Assembly: GCA_002314915.1 (NCBI GenBank)
Contig: DCHU01000006.1
Location: forward strand, 1-8,256
Source: Caryophanales bacterium UBA1744
Lineage (GTDB): Bacteria; Bacillota_I; Bacilli_A; RFN20; CAG-826
DNA: 8,256 bases
Direction of reading: 5' to 3'
The notes beneath the pieces were generated by a model, which searched no databases, had not been told where the DNA came from, and was given only the letters and a program-made list of their open reading frames with translations. Shown piece by piece: positions 1-4,778 of the stretch (within the stretch, counting starts at the first letter, position 1; each line of letters begins with the position of its first letter). A program made the translations under genes and the position numbers.

Positions 1-789
1 TTAACTCCAATCGATGCGGCTATCCTTGATAAACTTCAGAGAACAATCAAGTCAGTCACAAAGGCAATGGACGGATTCCAGTTTGGACAGGCCGCTACAG
101 CCTTATATGATTTCGTCTATGACGATTTCTGTTCCTCATATCTTGAAATGAGCAAGATTGCTTTAGCAAAAGGTGATTCAAAGGCCACAAAGGACACACT
201 CTTCTATGTCATGAAGAGCATCATCCTCATGATCTATTCATACTCACCATTCATCGCTGAAGAACTCTATTGCTCACTCCCTGAGCACCTTGAATCAATC
301 ATGCTCGAGAGCTATCCAGAATACGACAAGACCTACTTGAACGCCAAAGCGGTTAAGGCAGTTGGAATCCTTGAATCAATGATTAAGGATATCCGTAACT
401 ACAAGTCCACAAACGGAATCGCTCCAAACGCAAAGGTTAACCTCAGCATCTCGCCAAAAGAACCATTCAAAGGCGCTGCTGAATACCTTGCTAGATTCGC
501 ATTCGCAAACTCAATCAATGTCACTAAAGATACGCTCGACGGCAACCCATTCATGTATGATGGCTGCGAGATGATCGTCGAAGAAGACATCGATAAGGAA
601 GCGTTAAAAGCCAAGCTCCAGAAGGAAGCTGAGAGACTCCAGTCAGAAGTCGCTCGTGGTGAGAAGATGCTCTCCAACCCAGGCTTCGTTGCCAAGGCTC
701 CAAAAGAGAAGATTGCCATCGAAACTGAAAAACTTGAGAAAAATAAGAACTTACTTTCTTCTATTGAAGAAAAACTCAAGAGCTTATAA
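1..789 (+). CDS. valS: Valine--tRNA ligase (ValS), C-terminal part; 5' end outside the window
   Basis: This is the last 262 codons of cytoplasmic valyl-tRNA synthetase, which charges tRNA-Val with valine using ATP. The reading frame is open from base 1, so the catalytic Rossmann core and editing domain lie upstream of the window. Visible first is the helical anticodon-binding domain, with the family-typical phrases FGQAATALYDFVYDDFCSSY and SPFIAEELY. A linker follows, then the C-terminal coiled-coil arm that contacts the tRNA elbow, with the hallmark stretch LSNPGFVAKAPKEKI flanked by Lys/Glu-rich heptads. The end at TAA 787-789 fits a full-length C-terminus. The gene is followed after 22 bases by a hairpin with a U-tract. 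Identification rests on the domain order and the NPGFVAKAP signature and is secure. Confidence 0.96.
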   Translation, partial: LTPIDAAILDKLQRTIKSVTKAMDGFQFGQAATALYDFVYDDFCSSYLEMSKIALAKGDSKATKDTLFYVMKSIILMIYSYSPFIAEELYCSLPEHLESIMLESYPEYDKTYLNAKAVKAVGILESMIKDIRNYKSTNGIAPNAKVNLSISPKEPFKGAAEYLARFAFANSINVTKDTLDGNPFMYDGCEMIVEEDIDKEALKAKLQKEAERLQSEVARGEKMLSNPGFVAKAPKEKIAIETEKLEKNKNLLSSIEEKLKSL

Positions 790-811
790 ACTCGAAGGGA
801 AAAAATCAAAG

Positions 812-847
812 AATGACCTCTACATATTAGTGTGGAGGTTATTTTTT
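812..847 (+). terminator. Terminator-like hairpin after valS, abutting the next start codon
   Basis: Bases 812-824 pair with 831-843 over 13 positions (11 Watson-Crick pairs and two G-U wobbles) around a six-base loop. The run of six T at 842-847 follows. This is the form of a Rho-independent terminator for valS. It is odd because the T-run ends exactly where the ATG of the next gene begins (848), and because the 3' arm contains GGAGG. It could terminate valS, act as an attenuator, or gate translation of the peptide gene; these roles are not exclusive. Confidence 0.8.
834..838 (+). promoter_or_regulatory. Shine-Dalgarno GGAGG buried in the hairpin 3' arm
   Basis: GGAGG lies nine bases before ATG 848, a usable spacing, and fixes 848 as the start of the small peptide gene. 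The same five bases pair with 817-821 in the terminator-like hairpin. The site would therefore be masked when the hairpin folds and free when it is melted. The masking is inferred from pairing only. Confidence 0.7.
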
Positions 848-1033
848 ATGGAAGGAAAACTACTTACAGAAACAGAGCTCAGAAGCATCGCTCCAGGCGA
901 GGCAATCACCATCACAGCCGTTTTGGCGGTCATGGCAATCGCCGTCATGGCGGTGGTCGTCTACAAACTCATGAGATCCCAAGGCGGAGGCAACGTCAAG
1001 ATGCCGGGTGGGTTCCAGTTCTCTTGGAAATGA
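848..1033 (+). CDS. 61-residue bacteriocin-like or secreted peptide precursor, one hydrophobic helix
   Basis: I do not recognise a named family. Residues 6-17 (LTETELRSIAPG) follow the double-glycine leader pattern LSxxELxxIxGG, with Thr for Ser and Pro-Gly for Gly-Gly. Cleavage after Gly17 would leave a 44-residue product. That product has a strongly hydrophobic, Ala/Val/Met-rich segment (about 19-39), a basic turn (YKLMRSQ), a Gly-rich stretch and an aromatic end, PGGFQFSWK. By established knowledge, such leaders direct export and cleavage by C39-peptidase ABC transporters; none is present in this window. The start at 848 is chosen for its GGAGG. The end overlaps radC by ATGA, which suggests translational coupling. 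It could equally be an uncleaved small membrane protein. That the gene is real is likely, given the Shine-Dalgarno site, the coupling and the structured protein; its function is unknown. Confidence 0.72.
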   Translation: MEGKLLTETELRSIAPGEAITITAVLAVMAIAVMAVVVYKLMRSQGGGNVKMPGGFQFSWK

Positions 1034-1713
1034 GGATAGGGGAGCTACCAAAATGGGAGAGGCCAAGAGAAAAAGCGAGGAGAATAGGTCTCTCTAGATT
1101 AGACGATAGAGAACTCCTAGCCATCATCATCGGAAGCGGGAAACCCAACAAGAACTGCCTTGAGATAGCGGATGATTTGCTTTCTAGTTTTCATTCGCTC
1201 CGAAACATGGTCGGACTAGAGCCTAAAACATTTAAAGAGTTCTATGGAATATCGGATGTCAAGGCCCTTACTTTCGCCACGGTTTTCGAGATACAGAGAA
1301 GGGTTCTCTTGCAGGAATCCGAAGAGAGTTATGAATCCCCTCAACGCATATACGAAAACTATTCAAAACGAGTCATCAATCTAAGTGATGAAGATCTGTT
1401 CATCATCCATTACAATAGAGCAGGTAGATTCATAAAAGAATCTATCTATAAGGCCAATCTCGATTCGAAAGTGAGTGTCAGCGTGAATGCAGTAATACGC
1501 GAATGCATCGCGCTCAACACCAAGAAAATAGTCATGGTTCACAACCATCCATCGGGGAATGTCATGCCTTCTGATATGGATGTCAGAAACACCGATTACT
1601 TCGAGATAAAACTAAAGGAATTCGGCATTGCCATCATCGACCATATCATCGTAACGGAAAAGGCTTATTATTCCTTGAGGAATGGTGAAATTGGTCCAAA
1701 AATCTTTCTTTAG
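1030..1713 (+). CDS. radC: RadC family JAB/MPN-domain protein (UPF0758)
   Basis: The product is 227 residues, normal length for RadC. The N-terminus has a helix-hairpin-helix-like region (RPREKARRIG, LDDRELLAIIIGSG, and FYGISDVKA near 71-79). The C-terminal two thirds is the JAB1/MPN metalloprotease-like domain. Its zinc-binding signature is complete: HNHPSGN at 171-177 (His171, His173), then Ser181 and Asp184, with Glu137 a candidate catalytic acid and IDHIIV at 203-208. The historical link to DNA repair is not supported for the family, and its true substrate is unsettled. The ATG at 1030 overlaps the peptide stop (ATGA) and lacks a strong Shine-Dalgarno of its own, so translation is probably coupled. 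The frame stays open upstream to 832, but that stretch encodes a His/Arg-rich sequence unlike RadC and overlaps the peptide gene, so the start at 1030 is preferred. Confidence 0.94.
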   Translation: MRIGELPKWERPREKARRIGLSRLDDRELLAIIIGSGKPNKNCLEIADDLLSSFHSLRNMVGLEPKTFKEFYGISDVKALTFATVFEIQRRVLLQESEESYESPQRIYENYSKRVINLSDEDLFIIHYNRAGRFIKESIYKANLDSKVSVSVNAVIRECIALNTKKIVMVHNHPSGNVMPSDMDVRNTDYFEIKLKEFGIAIIDHIIVTEKAYYSLRNGEIGPKIFL

Positions 1714-1734
1714 AAAGTAAAAATGCACTTTTTT
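1714..1734 (+). terminator. Weak possible terminator after radC
   Basis: Directly after the radC stop, AAAGT (1714-1718) can pair with ACTTT (1727-1731) around an eight-base loop, with T to 1734. The stem is short and AT-rich, so termination would be inefficient. It is listed only because no better terminator exists between radC and the rplU leader. Confidence 0.3.
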
Positions 1735-1735
1735 C

Positions 1736-1764
1736 TTCCCTAATGGAGGAAATATGTATATATT
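1736..1764 (+). promoter_or_regulatory. Weak candidate promoter for the rplU leader
   Basis: TATATT at 1759-1764 could be a -10 element, with a poor -35 (TTCCCT, 1736-1741) at 17 bases spacing. It would start transcription near 1771, at the first stem of the L21 leader. The match is modest and depends mainly on position. Confidence 0.35.
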
Positions 1765-1816
1765 ATTCACGTTGTCGCCCTCCCTAGGGCCTCAACCGCT
1801 TTCATACGGTACCTAA
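1754..1816 (+). CDS. Possible 20-codon upstream ORF in the rplU leader
   Basis: An ATG at 1754 is preceded by GGAGG (1745-1749, spacing four) and opens a 20-codon frame ending at TAA 1814-1816. The frame runs through both inner hairpins of the L21 leader and stops at the 3' arm of its outer stem. If translated it would unfold the leader. The peptide resembles nothing I know and is Pro/Ser/Leu-rich. It may be chance: the weak promoter proposed at 1736-1764 would start RNA downstream of this ATG. Confidence 0.25.
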   Translation: MYILFTLSPSLGPQPLSYGT

Positions 1817-1860
1817 CAAACGTGCAAAATTCGTTGGCCGTCCGGAGCGAGTCATAAGCG
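1768..1860 (+). promoter_or_regulatory. L21 leader (structured 5' UTR of rplU)
   Basis: The outer stem is 1768-1775 with 1816-1824 (one bulge). It encloses hairpin GCCCT/AGGGC (1777-1781 with 1786-1790) and hairpin ACCG/CGGT (1795-1798 with 1807-1810). The conserved-looking segments ACCTAACAAA (1811-1820) and GTTGGCCGTCCGGAGC (1833-1848) follow. The position directly before rplU and this motif order match the Firmicutes L21 leader, thought to mediate autoregulation by ribosomal protein L21. The 3' limit is approximate. Family assignment is from memory of the motif; the pairing is seen directly. Confidence 0.8.
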
Positions 1861-1879
1861 AAAAGAAGGAGGAACTAAC

Positions 1880-2188
1880 ATGTACGCTATCGTAGTTACA
1901 GGCGGAAAGCAGGTTAAGGTTTCAGTCGGAGACAAGATCTTCGTCGAGAAGCTCAATGCTGAAGCTGGTAGTGATGTTACTCTCGACAAGGTCGTTTTCG
2001 TTGGTGGTGAAAAGGCAGTTGCTGGCACTCCATATGTTGCTGGCGCTACAGTCACAGCTAAAGTCGAAAAACACGGCCTCGAAAAGAAAGTCGTCATCTA
2101 CAAATACAAGACAAAACGTAATGAGCGCAAGAAACAGGGACATCGTCAGCCATATACTTGCCTCGTCATCAAATCCATCAACGCCTAA
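1880..2188 (+). CDS. rplU: 50S ribosomal protein L21
   Basis: This is 102 residues, the usual L21 length. The protein binds 23S rRNA in the large subunit. The start MYAIVVTGGKQVKVSVGD, the central EKLNAEAGSDVTLDKVV and FVGGE, and the basic tail YKYKTKRNERKKQGHRQPYT are all typical of L21. A strong Shine-Dalgarno (GAAGGAGGA, about 1864-1872) sits seven bases before the ATG. The gene heads the rplU-prp-rpmA operon, is preceded by the structured leader, and its TAA shares one base with the ATG of prp. Confidence 0.98.
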   Translation: MYAIVVTGGKQVKVSVGDKIFVEKLNAEAGSDVTLDKVVFVGGEKAVAGTPYVAGATVTAKVEKHGLEKKVVIYKYKTKRNERKKQGHRQPYTCLVIKSINA

Positions 2189-2505
2189 TGATTAAGGTAA
2201 TAATCGGTTACAAAAACAATCAGTTCAGCTACTTGAGAAGCAGTGGACATTCAGGCTATGCAAAGCATGGTCAGGATATCATCTGCGCAGCAGTGAGCGG
2301 CATCATCCCAGGAGGCTTTGAAGCCCTGACAGATGGTGACAAGAACTATGAAGCCGATGTAAAAGACGGATTTGTAGAGCTCAGGTCCTTAGCGACCATG
2401 AGCGAACACGACCTTGCAGTGATTGATACAATCATTGCGCAAATTGAAGGCATCGCAAGATCCTATCCGGATTACGTGAGCCTAGAAAGGAAGAACGACA
2501 AATGA
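2188..2505 (+). CDS. prp: Ribosomal-processing cysteine protease Prp
   Basis: This is a 105-residue protein of the YsxB/Prp family. Prp removes the N-terminal extension of ribosomal protein L27 in Firmicutes and relatives. The catalytic dyad is visible in GHSGYAKHGQDIICAAVS: His21 and Cys33, with the usual 11 residues between them. The start at 2188 is chosen because TAATG joins it to the rplU stop and because it gives the normal N-terminus (MIKVIIGYKN). An ATG ten codons upstream would overlap rplU and adds unrelated residues. No separate Shine-Dalgarno is evident, which suggests coupling to rplU. The gene ends in ATGA overlap with its substrate gene rpmA. Confidence 0.96.
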   Translation: MIKVIIGYKNNQFSYLRSSGHSGYAKHGQDIICAAVSGIIPGGFEALTDGDKNYEADVKDGFVELRSLATMSEHDLAVIDTIIAQIEGIARSYPDYVSLERKNDK

Positions 2506-2789
2506 AATTTATCATTGATTTACAGCGCTTCGCTTCCAAAAAAGGTGTTTCATCAACCAAGAACGGAAGAGACTCAGCTGGACGTCGTCTTGGAGCAAAA
2601 GTTGGTGATGGACAGCATGTTTTAGCTGGCAATATCTTATATCGTCAGAGAGGAACAAAGATTCGTCCAGGAGCTAACTGTGCACTCGGCGGAGATGACA
2701 CAATCTACACATTAGTTGAAGGTTACGTCAAATTCGAGAGAGTTGGCAAGAACGGCAAGAGAATCTCTGTTTACGCAGAACGTCAGTAA
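2502..2789 (+). CDS. rpmA: 50S ribosomal protein L27, N-terminally extended precursor
   Basis: This is a 95-residue L27, whose mature N-terminus reaches the peptidyl transferase centre. The core ASKKGVSSTKNGRDSAGRRL and the GTKIRPGANC region are canonical. A ten-residue extension, MKFIIDLQRF, precedes Ala11. This fits the Prp-cleaved class, with cleavage expected between Phe10 and Ala11. The better-known Firmicutes extension ends LQFF, whereas here it is LQRF. AAAGGA (2486-2491) lies ten bases upstream of the ATG inside the prp end, and the two genes overlap by four bases. The protease and its substrate are thus made from one transcript. Confidence 0.98.
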   Translation: MKFIIDLQRFASKKGVSSTKNGRDSAGRRLGAKVGDGQHVLAGNILYRQRGTKIRPGANCALGGDDTIYTLVEGYVKFERVGKNGKRISVYAERQ

Positions 2790-2810
2790 TCTCTAAACAC
2801 GACACAGAAG

Positions 2811-2843
2811 TAGCGGGTCCGATACGGTCCGCTATTTTTCTTT
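2811..2843 (+). terminator. Intrinsic terminator of the rplU-prp-rpmA operon
   Basis: TAGCGG (2811-2816) pairs with CCGCTA (2829-2834). After a small bulge, CCG (2819-2821) pairs with CGG (2825-2827) around ATA. Five T (2835-2839), a C and three more T follow. The stem is GC-rich and the U-tract immediate, so this is a confident Rho-independent terminator 21 bases after the rpmA stop. Confidence 0.9.
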
Positions 2844-2862
2844 ACACTTTATAATAAAAAGT

Positions 2863-2875
2863 CCGATAAAATCGG
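2863..2875. repeat. Perfect short inverted repeat upstream of the pseudo-Fic gene
   Basis: CCGAT-AAA-ATCGG is a perfect 5-bp palindrome with a three-base centre, about 40 bases upstream of the -35 element of the next gene. It could be an operator, for example for the winged-helix protein encoded next, or a small hairpin. It lacks a T-run, so it is not a good terminator. Confidence 0.45.
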
Positions 2876-2891
2876 CATTTCATAACAAAAG

Positions 2892-2910
2892 TTAGTAGTT
2901 TTTTTAGTAG
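2892..2910. repeat. Direct repeat TTAGTAG x2 next to the -35 element
   Basis: TTAGTAG occurs at 2892-2898 and 2904-2910, 12 bases apart start to start, ending four bases before the -35 hexamer. The first copy is part of AAAGTTAGT (2888-2896), which resembles a LytTR half-site. Both could be chance in AT-rich DNA. Confidence 0.3.
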
Positions 2911-2914
2911 ATAT

Positions 2915-2942
2915 TTGAAACTATTTTCGCACGCACTATAAT
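2915..2942 (+). promoter_or_regulatory. Sigma-A type promoter of the 2950-5870 gene group
   Basis: TTGAAA (2915-2920) and a consensus TATAAT (2937-2942) are 16 bases apart. Transcription would be expected at about 2948-2950, which is on or next to the ATG at 2950. No Shine-Dalgarno lies between the -10 element and the ATG. Confidence 0.75.
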
Positions 2943-2949
2943 ATTAAGC

Positions 2950-4404
2950 ATGGCAACAACAAACAATCAAATAGCTCAGAAATTTACTGACGAAACCTAT
3001 TCAACGAAGAATAGCATGCGCAAGCTGTTCGGCGCCCTCATCGAACCATACTGGCAGATGATCGCCAAATACCGTGACGCATACAAACACCCAATCAACA
3101 CCAGAACCATCGGCAACACCCCGATGTACGTCATCTTGACCGACGTGATCAAGACGAAAGTAGCGGCGGCAGAAGGCAAACTTGAAGCTTTGGCTAAGAA
3201 AGTTTCCTCCTTGGACGACCTCATTGAGTCATCCCAGGCAAAGCGCGCCTGCTTATCCATATGCTTAGGCGACCTCAACACCGTCGCAAAAGTCAACATC
3301 TCAGAGCTTTCTTTCAACGCTCTTGTGAATGAGACGTATTTCGAGAATAACGTTGCCCACGCACCATTGGTCAACTATGTTGATGCAATCTATTATTATT
3401 CATCAGTCAGCCCAAAGGCATACGGTATAGATTCACTTTGTGAAATCTTCCAGAAATGTTCAAAGACAGACATCATCGACAACATTTATAGAACCAAAGA
3501 CTGGGACAATACCGCAAAGAATGCCAAGTACCAGTTGAATGCTGTCTATCCATACTGCCCATCTGATTGGATCGAGAGATGTATGGAAGGGTTTGAAGTA
3601 GCGGTTGCCGATACATCACTATCCCCATTGGTAAAAGCTGTTCTCGTCCTCTTCTTGGTCGAGCACATCAAGCCATTTGATTCAGATAACGATGCTGTTG
3701 CAGCCTTATCCGCGAAGAGCGTCATCGCCGAGGCCACAAATAACCCATTCGCATTCTTCCTCCCATTTGAATGCCTCTTAAATGGTTACAACCCTCAGAT
3801 CAGTGCGGTATATGCAGAAGTCCAGAGAACCGGAGACATCACATATCTCCTCGATTATGCGGTCACTAACCTTAATAAGGTTGTCGCTTCCCTCGAAGAC
3901 AAGATTGCGAACATCCGCATCGACACCTATAGAGAGGAATCAACCAGAATCCCAGAGATTGAGAAGCCTGTTGCTCCAGCTCCAAAACCAGCACCTGCGC
4001 CAGTAGTTGTTGAGAAGAAAGAAGAGCCACGCGAAGTCGTGAATGGAGTGGAGGTTATTCCTCATGGGGAAAAGAAGCCTGTTGCTCCAGTTGAGACCCT
4101 CACCGCAGAGGACATCGATGCAACTCCAGTAGGACGCAGCCCAAATCTTTCTGATAGAGAAGTTAAGGAATATGTCATCTATCTCATGGAGACTGAACCA
4201 GACCTCAACAAGAAACAAGCGAGCTTCTACGCAACACACTGCACAGAAGGCCGCTATTACACAATCCAGCAGTTCAAGTCGTACACCAAGTGCGTTTACG
4301 AGACCGCTAGAACAAGCATGGACAAACTTGCAGCCAAAGGCTTCTATAAGAAGTGCGCTCTCAAGAACAAGTTCGTCTACACACCAACAAAGAAAAGGAG
4401 ATAA
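2950..4404 (+). CDS. Degenerate Fic-domain protein with C-terminal winged helix
   Basis: This is 484 residues, apparently soluble. Residues about 120-310 follow the Fic/Fido layout: an alpha-inh-like ETYFEN (128-133, compare SSxIEG), NYVDAI (142-147), a G/N-x-Y-R-like NIYR (178-181), YPYCPSDWI (200-208), then the position of the HPFxxGNGR loop, which reads KPFDSDNDA (241-249). TGDITYLLDY (294-303) matches the usual end of the domain. Catalytic His is Lys241; of the loop only Pro, Phe and Asn247 survive, and the phosphate-binding Gly and Arg are gone, so AMPylation is unlikely. A Pro/Ala/Lys/Glu linker (about 335-390) leads to a winged-helix-like end, with recognition-helix-like YETARTSMDKLAAKGFYKK (450-468) and a basic tail. 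Many Fic proteins carry such a C-terminal winged helix. The start at 2950 has no Shine-Dalgarno. It heads a group with the genes at 4408 and 4779. The Fic relation is inferred from motifs; a regulatory or scaffolding role is speculation. Confidence 0.7.
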   Translation: MATTNNQIAQKFTDETYSTKNSMRKLFGALIEPYWQMIAKYRDAYKHPINTRTIGNTPMYVILTDVIKTKVAAAEGKLEALAKKVSSLDDLIESSQAKRACLSICLGDLNTVAKVNISELSFNALVNETYFENNVAHAPLVNYVDAIYYYSSVSPKAYGIDSLCEIFQKCSKTDIIDNIYRTKDWDNTAKNAKYQLNAVYPYCPSDWIERCMEGFEVAVADTSLSPLVKAVLVLFLVEHIKPFDSDNDAVAALSAKSVIAEATNNPFAFFLPFECLLNGYNPQISAVYAEVQRTGDITYLLDYAVTNLNKVVASLEDKIANIRIDTYREESTRIPEIEKPVAPAPKPAPAPVVVEKKEEPREVVNGVEVIPHGEKKPVAPVETLTAEDIDATPVGRSPNLSDREVKEYVIYLMETEPDLNKKQASFYATHCTEGRYYTIQQFKSYTKCVYETARTSMDKLAAKGFYKKCALKNKFVYTPTKKRR

Positions 4405-4407
4405 CCC

Positions 4408-4776
4408 ATGTTATTATCATCAATCGCAGATAGCCCAATCTTCTTCATATTGATCATCCTCGCGTTCTTTGGACTCATCGTCCTCGCGGTCATCATGGTC
4501 AAGAGATACGTCAAGCCATTCCAGAACACCGAAGAGAAGAAGACAGACGAAGAGATCGCCCAGGAAGAACTCAATAGAGTCCTTGTCGATTTCGAAGAAG
4601 AAACCAAAGCCGATGCTAAAGCTGTCGAAGACGGTGCTCCAACCGAAGAAGAAGCACTCGACGACACAATGGCACGCACACTCGGTGAAATTGAAGATCC
4701 AGAAGCCATCAAAGCTATGGAAGAGTGGGCTAAGGCTCACCCAGAAGAATCGGGAGAAGCTGAAGAGGACAAATAA
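4408..4776 (+). CDS. Single-pass membrane protein with a long acidic tail
   Basis: The family is not recognised. The protein has 122 residues. A short N-terminus (MLLSSIADSP) is followed by a strongly hydrophobic helix at about 11-31, then a basic stop-transfer patch (VKRYVKPF). The rest, about 85 residues, is very rich in Glu, Asp, Ala and Lys with no Cys and likely helical or disordered. The positive patch after the helix predicts the tail in the cytoplasm. AAAGGAG (4394-4400) lies seven bases before the ATG, inside the end of the upstream gene. The gene starts three bases after the pseudo-Fic stop and ends two bases before hemW, so the three are almost certainly one transcript. The acidic tail could dock the very basic C-terminus of the neighbour, but this is only a guess. 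Confidence 0.85.
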   Translation: MLLSSIADSPIFFILIILAFFGLIVLAVIMVKRYVKPFQNTEEKKTDEEIAQEELNRVLVDFEEETKADAKAVEDGAPTEEEALDDTMARTLGEIEDPEAIKAMEEWAKAHPEESGEAEEDK

Positions 4777-4778
4777 GG

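Noticed and set aside
399..809. Long open frame on the minus strand under valS, and similar minus-strand frames under other genes
   Set aside because: Their protein sequences are low-complexity Ser/Phe-rich mirror translations of well-supported plus-strand genes, with no supported starts.
832..1029. Open frame extending radC upstream by 66 codons
   Set aside because: It encodes a His/Arg-rich sequence unlike RadC and overlaps the peptide gene, which has a better Shine-Dalgarno site and plausible protein features.
2158..2187. ATG ten codons upstream of the chosen prp start
   Set aside because: It lies inside rplU and adds residues not found in Prp; TAATG at 2186-2190 is the usual coupling arrangement.
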